NCBI GenBank assembly: GCA_041687015.1
Contig: JAWLCT010000008.1
Span: 1-64,000, forward strand
Direction: 5' to 3'
DNA length: 64,000 nucleotides
DNA from: JALOAT01 sp041687015
GTDB lineage: Bacteria; Pseudomonadota; Gammaproteobacteria; Thiohalomonadales; Thiohalomonadaceae
Part shown: piece by piece, positions 24,391 through 32,409 of the stretch
Layout: every line of letters begins with the position of its first letter
Numbering within the stretch: the first letter of the stretch is position 1
Program-made: the position numbers and the translations under genes
The notes under the pieces: generated by a model
Told to the model about the DNA's origin: nothing
Database searches by the model: none
What the model saw: the letters and a program-made list of their open reading frames with translations, nothing else

Positions 24391-25116
24391 TTAATGGCGT
24401 CCCTTGGCGTTCACGTGCGGACTCGTCATTTCTCCTTCGGCAGCCTGCCGGGCGCTGCCGGCGCTTTGGCTGTAGTGGATCTGTTCGGGGGCGACCGCGC
24501 CGCCGGAAATGATGAAGGTCATGGCCTGGTCCAGGGTCCAGTCCGTGGACACGAGTTTGTCCACCGGCACGATTTCCAGATAGCCCGAGGTGGGATTCGG
24601 GGTGGTGGGTACGTAGACGGCAGCCAGTTCGCGGCCGGTCTCCGCGTCCCGAAACACGCGCGTCACCAGGCCCACGGTTTTCATGTCGGGCGAAGGGAAT
24701 TCGATGAGCACGACCCGCTGCACCCGGTCGGGCTTTTGCTGCAACACGGCCAGCAGTTTCTTGGTGCCACCGTAAATGGTCTGCACCAGGGGGATGTGGT
24801 GCATGACCCGGTCGAACAAGGCAATGAGTTCGCGGCCGAGCATGTTGGTGGCGGCCCAGCCGAGCAGATACAGGGCGCCGAGGGTTACCACGATCGCGAG
24901 CAGGGCGGCAAACCAGGGGTGCAGCAAGGCCTCGGCGGCCGCGGGCGAAAGCGGCTCCACGGCCCGGGCCAGCACGCGCACGCCGGGTGACCCGATAGCG
25001 GAGAGCTGGCGCAATACGAAGGTGAATACGAACCAGGTGATGAGCAGCGGGATGGACGTGATCACACCGGCCAGCAGATAGCGCTTGCCGTGCCCGAACC
25101 AACGACGTTCGCTCAT
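24391..25116 (-). CDS. DUF502 family membrane protein
   Basis: A 241-residue inner-membrane protein. Start MSERRWFGHGKRYLLAG, preceded by GGAG. Two membrane helices (about residues 14-40 and 67-95) are followed by a soluble region with the DUF502 signature: HIPLVQTIYGGTKKLLAVLQ, then VVLIEFPSPDMKTVGLVTR, then YVPTTPNPTSGYLEIVP. The function of DUF502 is unknown; it is widespread in proteobacteria and related to plant COV1. Confidence 0.9.
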   Translation of the reverse strand: MSERRWFGHGKRYLLAGVITSIPLLITWFVFTFVLRQLSAIGSPGVRVLARAVEPLSPAAAEALLHPWFAALLAIVVTLGALYLLGWAATNMLGRELIALFDRVMHHIPLVQTIYGGTKKLLAVLQQKPDRVQRVVLIEFPSPDMKTVGLVTRVFRDAETGRELAAVYVPTTPNPTSGYLEIVPVDKLVSTDWTLDQAMTFIISGGAVAPEQIHYSQSAGSARQAAEGEMTSPHVNAKGRH

Positions 25117-25250
25117 GAGGTCTCCGGATGGATGCATCGGCCGAAAGGCCGAGAGAAGAAACTAACAATACGAAACTGATTGCACGCGCGCAATGCGTCC
25201 CGTCGAAAGCGGGCCGGGTCAGGCCTGGAGCCGTACACTACCTTCAACGT

Positions 25251-25511
25251 ATGACCGAACATCTTGCCGTGCAGGTCGATTGCTACGCCGGTTATCGGGG
25301 CGAGGAAACCCCGCGGCGGTTGCATTTCGGTGGGCGCACGATCGATGTGATCGAGGTGGTGGATCGCTGGTACGGACCGGCGTACCGCTATTTCAAGCTG
25401 CGCGGCAGCGACCAGGGCGTGTACATCGTGCGCCATGAAGAACGTTCCGGCGCCTGGGAATTGGTGATCTACGACAGCGATGCCCGCGAGGGTTCACGGC
25501 TCTCCTCGTAG
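25251..25511 (+). CDS. Small conserved protein of unknown function
   Basis: An 86-residue soluble protein, beta-rich (MTEHLAVQVDCYAGYRGEET, RRLHFGGRTIDVIEVVDRWY, YFKLRGSDQGVYIVRHEERS). It looks like a small conserved family seen in several proteobacteria without a known role. Its last 43 bp overlap the 3' end of the histidine kinase gene on the other strand. No clear ribosome site was found, so the start is the only ATG that gives this compact protein. Confidence 0.65.
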   Translation: MTEHLAVQVDCYAGYRGEETPRRLHFGGRTIDVIEVVDRWYGPAYRYFKLRGSDQGVYIVRHEERSGAWELVIYDSDAREGSRLSS

Positions 25512-27355
25512 GCGCCGGCGAGGGTGAAATAGAAAACGGCCCCCGCACCGGGTTGTGACTCCGCCCACAATTGGCCGCCGTGGCGCTGCACGATGCGTTG
25601 CGCCGTCGCCAGCCCGAGGCCGGTACCGGGCAGATCGGAGCGCAGACGCATGAAGGGCTCGAACAGATGCTGACTCTCCGTGTTCTCGAATCCATCGCCG
25701 TTGTCGCGCACAAAGAACACACGTGCGCCGCCGTGCTCCCTGGCGCCGATCTCGATCTCCGCCGCACTGCGCTCACGGCTGAATTTCCAGGCGTTTTCCA
25801 TCAGGTTGTGCAGCAGTGCGCGGAGCAGGCGCCGGTCACCGGACACCTGCAGCCCTGGCTCAATGCGGGTAATGACGCGTCGCGCGGGTTCGGCGGCCGC
25901 AAGCAGGTCGCTGATCTCCGCCGCCAGCTGGCTCAGGTCCACGGGTTCGAATACCAGTTCCACGCGAACCACCCGCGACAGCGCGAGCAGGCCGTCAATC
26001 AGCTCACCCATGCGCACCGTCGCCGCCTGCATGCGCGCAAGGTAGTCCCGTGCGCTCTCGTCGAGCCGATCCCCGTAGTCTTCCTGCAGTACGGCACTGA
26101 AGCCGTTGATGGCGCGCAAGGGCGCATGCAGATCGTGTGAAACCGAATAGCTGAAGGCCTCCAGCTCGCGCAGCGCCGCCGTCAGCTCGCGGGTGCGCGC
26201 CGCCACCTTGACCTCCAGTTGCGAGCGGTAGCTTTCCAGTTCGCGCGCCAGGCGCTTTTGCTCGGTGATGTCGCGGATCACGAACACGCTGCCACCCGCC
26301 TCGGCCGTGTCGAAGCATGAGCGGGAGACCGCTACCAGCACCGCCCTGTTGTCGGCACGCCGCAGCATCGTCTCGGCAACCGGCGATTGATCCGTGTCCT
26401 CGTAACGGAAGGGAAAGGCGAACAAATCGGCGAACAAACGGCCCGTCAGGGCCTCGCGGCTTTCGCCGAGCAGCACGGTGGTGGCCTGGTTGACCAGCCG
26501 GATGCGGCCGTCGCCGTCGGTGACCACCAGTCCCTCGTGCATGCCGCCGATAATGGCCTCGAGAAAATCACGCGACACGGTGGTCTCGTTCAGGCGTGCC
26601 TGCATCTGGCCGAAGGCGCGGGTCAGCGCCGCGATTTCGTCATGACCGACCGGTACCGGCATGGCCAACATGGGGGTTTCCGGCAGATGGCGCACGGCAC
26701 GGGCGAGCGCCGTGATGGGCTGACTCATGCGCCGCGCCATCCAGCCGCCCAGCAGTACTCCGGCGCCGATCAGGCCGAGCGTGAGGGCGACGCTCCAGAG
26801 CGTGCTCTGGAAGCGGCTGGCGGTGAGCAACGCGCTGATGCGCGTGCGCAATTCCTGCACCCGTTCAGCGTGGCCATCATGCTTCAGGGCAATGCGTACG
26901 GCACCCACGACGCGGTGTCCCAGGTAGGCCGGCGCCGTGGCCACCAGCAAATCCGCCTCATAGGACACGTAGGGCTCCGCGGGCAGCGCCAATCGCTGCA
27001 CCTGGGGTGTGCGGCTGCCGCTGGTATGCAGAAGTTGCCCATCGTGGTCGAAGGCGCTCGCATAGACCAGCGCATGATGTAAATCCAGGCTGCGCCCGAG
27101 CAGCGCGGCGGCTTTCGGGACGTCGGCTTCGTCGATGGCGTTGGCCAGAATCCCGGAAGCGAACAGGGCGACCCCGACGGCCTCGGTCTTGAGCTCGTAC
27201 TCCAGGGCATGGGCGAGGGCGGCTTCGCTTTCCGCGGCCATGTCCAGGGAGGTGTGATGGAAGTGCATGTGCAGCCCCGCCGCCAGCACCAGCGCCACCA
27301 CCGCGATCACCGCGGTAATGGACAGCGTGTACTTGGCCTGCAGACGGAGCTTCAT
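25469..27355 (-). CDS. Membrane PAS-domain sensor histidine kinase
   Basis: A 628-residue inner-membrane kinase. It has membrane helix 1 at about residues 10-30, a periplasmic sensor region of about 150 residues, helix 2 near 185-207, HAMP to about 255, then PAS (about 262-370, IIGGMHEGLVVTDGDGRIRL). The dimerisation domain has the phosphorylated histidine at residue 407 (FSYSVSHDLHAPLRAI). The ATP-binding domain follows: NLMENAWKFS (N box), DNGDGF (G1), LFEPFMRL (F) and GTGLGLA (G2). It resembles phytochrome-type kinases in its H box. No response regulator gene lies next to it. Confidence 0.92.
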   Translation of the reverse strand: MKLRLQAKYTLSITAVIAVVALVLAAGLHMHFHHTSLDMAAESEAALAHALEYELKTEAVGVALFASGILANAIDEADVPKAAALLGRSLDLHHALVYASAFDHDGQLLHTSGSRTPQVQRLALPAEPYVSYEADLLVATAPAYLGHRVVGAVRIALKHDGHAERVQELRTRISALLTASRFQSTLWSVALTLGLIGAGVLLGGWMARRMSQPITALARAVRHLPETPMLAMPVPVGHDEIAALTRAFGQMQARLNETTVSRDFLEAIIGGMHEGLVVTDGDGRIRLVNQATTVLLGESREALTGRLFADLFAFPFRYEDTDQSPVAETMLRRADNRAVLVAVSRSCFDTAEAGGSVFVIRDITEQKRLARELESYRSQLEVKVAARTRELTAALRELEAFSYSVSHDLHAPLRAINGFSAVLQEDYGDRLDESARDYLARMQAATVRMGELIDGLLALSRVVRVELVFEPVDLSQLAAEISDLLAAAEPARRVITRIEPGLQVSGDRRLLRALLHNLMENAWKFSRERSAAEIEIGAREHGGARVFFVRDNGDGFENTESQHLFEPFMRLRSDLPGTGLGLATAQRIVQRHGGQLWAESQPGAGAVFYFTLAGAYEESREPSRASLS

Positions 27356-27431
27356 GGACGCATCCGGTGTCCGGTAAGGGATGCGCCATGGTAACGACTC
27401 GCACGGGCAGGATCATCCCGCCCGTGCCGGT

Positions 27432-28610
27432 TTATTGCACCCGCCTGCGCATGGCGATCGCCATGCTCTGAGCACCTGCCACCAGGCGAGCCGCCCGCTG
27501 GGGCGAGAACTGCGCCCAGCCCAGCTTTTGGAAAGCGGGGGTGTCCTCCACGCGGGGACGCGTGCCTGGAACCGACGCCTGTTCGAACAGGTGAGCCAAG
27601 GCCACCAGATCGGTGAAATCGAGGCCCGCGCTGGCGCGCATCCAGCGCTCGGCGTTTTCGGCCACATCCGCGAATTCGCCAAGGCCGAGGCGCTCCAGCA
27701 GCATCGGGCCAGTGAGCGCACGCAAACGGCGCAGCAAGAGTTCCAGCTCGCTGCGACCCACGCCCAACTCCGGATGGGCGTCGGCGAAGCCCAGTACTGC
27801 GACGGCCCCCATGTCGTGCACCAGACCGGCAAGCAATGCACGCTCGGGCAGCAGGGGCGGATGCTGGCGGGCAAGGGCATAGGCGAGACAGCCCACCTGC
27901 AGGCTATGGTCGAAGACCTGCGCCATGCGGTGCTTCAGCGCCGGATCACGGGCCTGGAACAGGGGGCGCAGGGCCAGGGTGAGCGCCAGCGCCCGCGAGG
28001 CCGGCATGCCCATGAGCAGCACGGCTTCTGCCGTGGTGGCGACCTGCACGGGCCCGTGGCCGCGGTTGACCGCCGCCACGAAACGCTGCTCCAGCGCGGG
28101 GATGCGCGTCAGGGTATGCGCCACATCCTTCAGGCGCAGGCCCTCCGTGAGCAGATCGTTCAGACGCCGTGCCGCGGGCAGCCGCGCCCCGGCAGGCGCA
28201 CCGTTGCGGCAGGCCTGCAGGACACGCGTCGCCAGTTCCACCGGTGCCGTGCCTTGCTGCTGGGCCGAGATCAGGCTGCCCACCTGGGCACGTTCGAAGC
28301 GCAGCACGATGGCGCCGGTCTGGGCCACGGCCTCCAGGCTCGTGGGGGCGTCGTCGAACAGCGGGCGACGTGCCCGCAGGCTGCCACCGGGAATGCGTTC
28401 GGCGACGCCCGCGGGGCCGGTGATGGCTATTTCGCCCTTGAGCAGGTACGTGATCCAGCGCTGCTCGACCTGTGCGAGCAGGCGCGCGCGCGGCGGCAGG
28501 CGCAGCACGCGCGCGTGCCGCGCCAGTGTCTGCCGACCTGCATCGGCAAGTTCACTGAGCGGGTACAGCAGCCGGGTCAACCGGTAGATGACGCCATGAC
28601 GACCTTCCAT
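27432..28610 (-). CDS. HDOD-domain signalling protein
   Basis: A 392-residue cytoplasmic protein. The N-terminal third resembles a cyclic-nucleotide-binding-like barrel (WITYLLKGEIAITGPAG). The central region is an HDOD domain (about residues 145-345, RLNDLLTEGLRLKDVAHTLT, LLAGLVHDMGAVAVLGFADA). HDOD domains are non-catalytic HD relatives and generally act as regulators of motility or stress. Same strand as the histidine kinase 77 bp downstream; an operon is possible but not certain. Confidence 0.85.
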   Translation of the reverse strand: MEGRHGVIYRLTRLLYPLSELADAGRQTLARHARVLRLPPRARLLAQVEQRWITYLLKGEIAITGPAGVAERIPGGSLRARRPLFDDAPTSLEAVAQTGAIVLRFERAQVGSLISAQQQGTAPVELATRVLQACRNGAPAGARLPAARRLNDLLTEGLRLKDVAHTLTRIPALEQRFVAAVNRGHGPVQVATTAEAVLLMGMPASRALALTLALRPLFQARDPALKHRMAQVFDHSLQVGCLAYALARQHPPLLPERALLAGLVHDMGAVAVLGFADAHPELGVGRSELELLLRRLRALTGPMLLERLGLGEFADVAENAERWMRASAGLDFTDLVALAHLFEQASVPGTRPRVEDTPAFQKLGWAQFSPQRAARLVAGAQSMAIAMRRRVQ

Positions 28611-28678
28611 GGTCTGCTTGGCCTTTCATCGGGTCGCTTAAGGATAGTCGCCGCTCCGGCACGAAGCGGCGCGTCACG

Positions 28679-29524
28679 TCACTCCACCGGCGGCATGCTG
28701 CCGCTGCTGCCCTCGAACAGACGCTGGTAGTCGGGCGGCAGCTGTGCACGGACGTCGTCGATTTCGCCCGGAGACACCGCTTCCTTGAGCACCTCCAGCA
28801 CCACGCGTGCGTGGTATACCGCGGCGGGCAGGTCGACACCTTCCTTTTCACAGACGCGCCGGAAGAACTCGTCGGAGCTGAACCGCTCGCCGCTCCCGGC
28901 GGCGGGCCCTTTCAGGAACTCGGCAATCTCATGGGGCAGCTGTGCGCCCAGGTGCATGGGTTCATGACCTTGCAGGCGTTCGGACAGGGTACTCAGGGTC
29001 GCACGGGTGGCACGCAAGGCCTCGTCCATGGAGCGCAGCTGGGCGCGGTGTTGCACTTGGCCGAGAAAATCATGGAAGTTCATAGACCCTCCTTGAGACA
29101 GTCGCGCGTTCAGATGGACGGCGGTACCGGTCAGGGCACGGGAAACCGGGCAGTCACGTTTGGCCGTTTCCGCGTGCTGCTGAAAACCGGCTTCGTCCAG
29201 TCCGGGCACCCGGCCTTCGGTGTCCAATTCCACGGCGGTGATGCGCCAGCCCTCGCCTTCCCGATCGATGTGCACCCGGGCCCGGGTGCGGATGTGGATC
29301 TGTTCCGGGGCGTAGCCCGCCTTTTCCAACACGCCGGCGAGCGCCATTGAAAAGCAGCCCGCATGGGCGGCGCCGATGAGCTCCTCGGGGTTGGTACCTT
29401 GCCCGTCGCCGAAACGGGCAGATGCCGAATACGGCAATGCGGGGCCCTCGGCGGGATGACGCACAACCCCGTGGCCGCCGAACAATCCGCCTTCCCATTC
29501 GGCCGCTGCGGTACGTATGGGCAT
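28679..29524 (-). CDS. OsmC-family peroxidase fused to DUF2267
   Basis: A 281-residue protein. Residues 1-145 are an OsmC/Ohr peroxide-reducing domain with the two redox cysteines (AAHAGCFSMALAGV and RDCPVSRALTG). Residues 149-281 are a DUF2267 helical domain (MNFHDFLGQVQHRAQL, LPHEIAEFLKG, DDVRAQLPPDYQRLFE). The junction is odd: a complete AAGGAGG and an ATG for the DUF2267 half remain inside the frame. A CAA codon (29093-29095) sits where OsmC would normally end, so the fusion looks like loss of a TAA stop. The DUF2267 half may also be made on its own. Confidence 0.85.
   Translation of the reverse strand: MPIRTAAAEWEGGLFGGHGVVRHPAEGPALPYSASARFGDGQGTNPEELIGAAHAGCFSMALAGVLEKAGYAPEQIHIRTRARVHIDREGEGWRITAVELDTEGRVPGLDEAGFQQHAETAKRDCPVSRALTGTAVHLNARLSQGGSMNFHDFLGQVQHRAQLRSMDEALRATRATLSTLSERLQGHEPMHLGAQLPHEIAEFLKGPAAGSGERFSSDEFFRRVCEKEGVDLPAAVYHARVVLEVLKEAVSPGEIDDVRAQLPPDYQRLFEGSSGSMPPVE
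29081..29095 (-). promoter_or_regulatory. Internal ribosome-binding site and start inside the fusion
   Basis: On the minus strand, AAGGAGG (29088-29094) lies 4 nt before ATG (29081-29083) of the DUF2267 half, in frame with OsmC. The preceding codon CAA (29093-29095) differs by one base from TAA. This is what two formerly separate cotranslated genes would leave after a stop-loss mutation. Confidence 0.7.
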
Positions 29525-29649
29525 GCTTCCTCCTCACTGGCGGCGTTGCTTCTAGGGAACGTATAGCGCAGGCCGCTGGCCCGTCGGGGTAGGGCGGTGG
29601 GAAAGCGCGAAAGCAGTGAGTCGGAAGTGACGGGTTGCGTGAGCGTGTG

Positions 29650-29826
29650 TCAGTCGTCCGATGAGGACGCATCACTTTCCCGCTCGGCGAGGGTGGCACG
29701 CACCTCGGCCAGCTCGGCGAGCAGGCGCGACAACTCGAGCTGCTCGATCGGGTCGCCCGAGCATTCGAATTCGGCGATGGCGCGCGCCAGCGCTTCGGCG
29801 CGATTTTTCAGGCTATTCTCAGGCAT
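29650..29826 (-). CDS. Small charged helical protein
   Basis: A 58-residue protein, MPENSLKNRAEALARAIAEF and onward, ending in an acidic-serine tail (ESDASSSDD). It is almost entirely predicted helix with regular Leu spacing, so a small coiled coil is likely. Divergent from the HTH gene at 29894, with about 70 bp between. Family not recognised. Codon use fits the neighbours, which supports it being real. Confidence 0.55.
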   Translation of the reverse strand: MPENSLKNRAEALARAIAEFECSGDPIEQLELSRLLAELAEVRATLAERESDASSSDD

Positions 29827-29893
29827 AAGGAGGCGGTCCCCTGGGCGCGCAAGGATAATGAGTTTTGGTTATCCGCATCAATAACTGATTCTT

Positions 29894-30331
29894 ATGCGGC
29901 GCCCCGGTAACCTGCGCACGATGGCGAGAGGGATACCTGAGTCCGGCGTGAGCGACGTAAGACGCGGGTTCGCCGCCCGCTTCCGAATGGCCCTGGCCGA
30001 GCTGGGGCTCAGCCTTCGCGAACAGGGGCGTCTGAGCCGCCTGTTCGGTGTCACCGGGCAGGCGGTGCGCAAATGGGCCGACGGCACATCCATGCCCTCG
30101 TCCGCCCGCATGGCCGAGGTGGCGCGCATCCTCGGTGTGCGCCGGGCCTGGCTGCAGGACGGCGAAGGACCCATGCGCCAAAGCGCGGGCACCGTCGATG
30201 ACGACGACCCCTGTGTCTGTCTGTCCGCCGAAGAACACCGCCTCATCACCCACCTGCGTCTTCTCGATCCCAACCTCCGCGAGGCCGTGATCCTGCTGGT
30301 CAATCGTCTCGCCGACGGCGGTTCACGTTGA
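29894..30331 (+). CDS. Helix-turn-helix transcriptional regulator
   Basis: A DNA-binding protein of up to 145 residues. The Cro/C1-like helix-turn-helix lies at about residues 45-85 (RLSRLFGVTGQAVRKWADGT, AEVARILGVRRAWLQDGEGP), as in phage-repressor-type regulators. The C-terminal part (CLSAEEHRLITHLRLLDPNL) is helical. The start is uncertain: ATG at 29894 or 29921, or GTG at 29948 with a weak GAG. Its target may be the small divergent gene, its own promoter, or elsewhere. Confidence 0.78.
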   Translation: MRRPGNLRTMARGIPESGVSDVRRGFAARFRMALAELGLSLREQGRLSRLFGVTGQAVRKWADGTSMPSSARMAEVARILGVRRAWLQDGEGPMRQSAGTVDDDDPCVCLSAEEHRLITHLRLLDPNLREAVILLVNRLADGGSR

Positions 30332-30398
30332 AACGCTGGCCAGGGGAATATAAACGCGCTCTAATATTCCCGGGCACATACGAGACGGAGGGGCTGCG

Positions 30399-30911
30399 AT
30401 GCAGTTTCAGGTGGCCGACGCGGAACGCAACCGCGCAAAGAATCCTCACGAGCTGTTCATCATCAATCTCATCGCCTTTCACCTGCTGCTGGCACCGGCC
30501 GCCATCGCACTGGGCATTGGCTCCTGGGGCCTGCTGCTGCCGGTGGCCTTTTCCGGCGCGGTGATGGGATACATCTACGTCCGCACCCAGCGGGCGACCC
30601 GAAGCGATCCCTGGTTCGTCATGGCGCATTGGCAAATCGCCCTGCGCCGTTGCCGCTTGCTGCTGATTGGTTACGCCGTGAGCGGCGGCATCCTGCTGCT
30701 TGCCTGGCTGCTCGGACTGAGCATGAATGACAACATGCGCGACATCATGTTCACCGCGCTCACGCGCATCGGCGTGATGCCCACCATCATCCTGGTGTTC
30801 GTTGCCTTCGTGCTGGAATCCAACGCGCTGTTCCAGGCTGCGCGCGGGGAAGTGCCCGATGCGGTGGTCGGTAGGCATCCGGCGCCCGCGGATCTCGCGA
30901 CCGCGGAGTAG
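30399..30911 (+). CDS. Uncharacterised four-helix membrane protein
   Basis: A 170-residue inner-membrane protein with four hydrophobic stretches (about residues 20-40, 46-62, 85-108 and 118-142) and a polar C terminus ending HPAPADLATAE. It begins MQFQVADAERNRAKNPHELF. Family not recognised. Follows the HTH gene by 67 bp; a hairpin lies past its end. Confidence 0.7.
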   Translation: MQFQVADAERNRAKNPHELFIINLIAFHLLLAPAAIALGIGSWGLLLPVAFSGAVMGYIYVRTQRATRSDPWFVMAHWQIALRRCRLLLIGYAVSGGILLLAWLLGLSMNDNMRDIMFTALTRIGVMPTIILVFVAFVLESNALFQAARGEVPDAVVGRHPAPADLATAE

Positions 30912-30966
30912 GTCACTGACGCGCCTGATCGCGCGCCAAGCGAAAAAACCCTGGCGGGACTGACAT

Positions 30967-30990
30967 CGGGGCGCCCGCAGAGGCGCCCCG
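30967..30990. terminator. Hairpin between convergent genes
   Basis: Perfect 9-bp stem CGGGGCGCC / GGCGCCCCG with a 6-base loop, midway between the convergent stops at 30911 and 30998. It lacks a T-tract, so it would be a weak or factor-assisted terminator. Confidence 0.6.
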
Positions 30991-30997
30991 ACGGTAA

Positions 30998-31222
30998 TCA
31001 ATAAACGGCGGAACGGCCTTCGATCTCTTCCTTGCGCCGCTCGTATTCGTCCTGGGTAATGCGCCCGGCCTGATAGTCTTCCTCGAGCTGGTCCATGGCG
31101 CGTTTGTTGGCCAGTTCATAGCCCCCGGCGCCGCCGGCGGCGCCACTCACCACTTCGCGCGTGCTGCAGGCGGTCATGGCGGCAAACGAAAGAAGCACGG
31201 CCAGAACAAGTTTTACGTTCAT
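30998..31222 (-). CDS. SHOCT-domain lipoprotein
   Basis: A 74-residue precursor with signal MNVKLVLAVLLSFAAMTA and lipobox Cys19, giving a small lipoprotein. After a Gly/Ala linker comes a SHOCT motif (LEEDYQAGRITQDEYERRKE), a short helical hairpin common at protein ends and thought to aid oligomerisation. Probably anchored to the outer membrane because no Asp follows the lipidated cysteine. Specific role unknown. Confidence 0.85.
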   Translation of the reverse strand: MNVKLVLAVLLSFAAMTACSTREVVSGAAGGAGGYELANKRAMDQLEEDYQAGRITQDEYERRKEEIEGRSAVY

Positions 31223-31292
31223 TGCCGACGACCTCGCTTGACTTCGGTCTCTCCGTAATACTTAGCACACCTCGGATAAATGGAAGTTCACC

Positions 31293-31658
31293 ATGCCGCC
31301 CACGCCCCACCCGGTCGAGATCACCCTGCATCGCGACGCACGCACGCTCGAGCTCGTCTTCGACGACGGCGCAGCGTTCACACTCCCCTGCGAATACCTG
31401 CGTGTGTATTCACCGTCGGCGGCGGTCCAGGGGCACCATGGCGAGGGGGGCGTGCTGCAGACCGGCAAGGCCGGGGTGAACATCGACGAATTACGGCCGG
31501 TGGGTCATTACGCCCTCAAGATCGTGTTCGACGACGGCCACAAAAGCGGTCTTTTCACCTGGCCGTACCTCTACACGCTGGGTCGCGAGCACGCCGAGCG
31601 CTGGCAGGATTATCTCGACCGTCTTGCCCGGGTCGGCCAGTCACGCCATGCAAATTGA
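31293..31658 (+). CDS. DUF971 family protein
   Basis: A 121-residue protein with the DUF971 / gamma-butyrobetaine hydroxylase-like N-terminal fold: LELVFDDGAAFTLPCEYLRV, GYALKI-like HYALKIVFDDGHKSGLFTWP and YLYTLGREH. In eukaryotes this fold appends to carnitine-synthesis enzymes. Stand-alone bacterial members are linked in genomes with Fe-S or ubiquinone genes, so a metal-related role is possible. It opens a four-gene run with overlapping ends. Confidence 0.9.
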   Translation: MPPTPHPVEITLHRDARTLELVFDDGAAFTLPCEYLRVYSPSAAVQGHHGEGGVLQTGKAGVNIDELRPVGHYALKIVFDDGHKSGLFTWPYLYTLGREHAERWQDYLDRLARVGQSRHAN

Positions 31659-32158
31659 TGCAGACCATCGCACGTTTACGGGACACGCTGCCCCGGACAG
31701 GGCGGCTGGAATGGATTGGGCTGCGGCCGGCGCCGCGCGCCGCGGTGCAAGCGGTAACCACGGCACACGCCCTCGCCGGGCTCGGTCTGGAAGGTGATCA
31801 CCACGCTCAGCGTCCCGGCGGACCGCGCCAGGTCACCCTGATTCAGGCAGAACACCTGCCCGTCATTGCCACCTTGTGCGGTCGCGGCGCCGTCACGCCG
31901 GCGTCGTTGCGGCGTAATCTCGTGGTGGCGGGCGTGAACCTGCTTGCCCTGGCGCAGCGGCGCTTTTATGTCGGTGAAGTCCTGCTGGAAGGCAGCGGCC
32001 CGTGTCCTCCCTGTTCGCGCATGGAGCAGGCACTCGGCGCGGGCGGTTACAATGCGGTACGGGGCCACGGCGGCATTACTGCGCGTGTGCTCCGCGGCGG
32101 TATCCTGCGCGTAGGAGATCCTGTGCGTCCACACGAAGCCGGAGAAGAAAATACATGA
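31658..32158 (+). CDS. MOSC-domain protein
   Basis: A 166-residue protein with the MOSC fold of molybdenum cofactor sulfurases: RLEWIGLRPAPRAAVQAVTT, VTLIQAEHLPVIATLCGRG, PASLRRNLVVAGVNL, and the conserved cysteine region GSGPCPPCSRMEQAL. Such stand-alone proteins (YiiM-like) detoxify N-hydroxylated bases with Moco. The ATG overlaps the stop of DUF971 by one base (TGATG), indicating coupled translation. Confidence 0.9.
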   Translation: MQTIARLRDTLPRTGRLEWIGLRPAPRAAVQAVTTAHALAGLGLEGDHHAQRPGGPRQVTLIQAEHLPVIATLCGRGAVTPASLRRNLVVAGVNLLALAQRRFYVGEVLLEGSGPCPPCSRMEQALGAGGYNAVRGHGGITARVLRGGILRVGDPVRPHEAGEENT

Positions 32159-32409
32159 ATCGTCCCCCGTTATTTACGCCCGAACTCGCTGCGGAAATGG
32201 AAGTCCTCTCCCGGTTTGATCTGCATTCGCTGCATTCCGGCATCAAAATCCACAAGGACGCACCACCGGCGGTGGCCAGCGCCGCCATCCGCTTGCACAC
32301 CAAGGGACTCATCACTGCGGAGGACGGCGGTTTTCTCACCGACCTGGGCGTGGAAGTGGCCGAGCACCTGGAACATGTGCTCATCGCCCTGCGCGGTGCG
32401 GTGCACTGA
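32155..32409 (+). CDS. TIGR02647 family protein
   Basis: An 84-residue protein of the TIGR02647 family, sometimes labelled DNA-binding: FTPELAAEMEVLSRFDLHSL, GIKIHKDAPPAVASAAIRLH, KGLITAEDGGFLTDLG. The winged-helix-like pattern supports a DNA- or RNA-binding role that has not been shown. Its ATG overlaps the MOSC stop (ATGA) and its stop overlaps the next start (TGATG). Confidence 0.88.
   Translation: MNRPPLFTPELAAEMEVLSRFDLHSLHSGIKIHKDAPPAVASAAIRLHTKGLITAEDGGFLTDLGVEVAEHLEHVLIALRGAVH

Noticed and set aside
29921..29950. Alternative starts of the HTH regulator as separate genes
   Set aside because: They are in-frame start choices for one gene, not independent genes.
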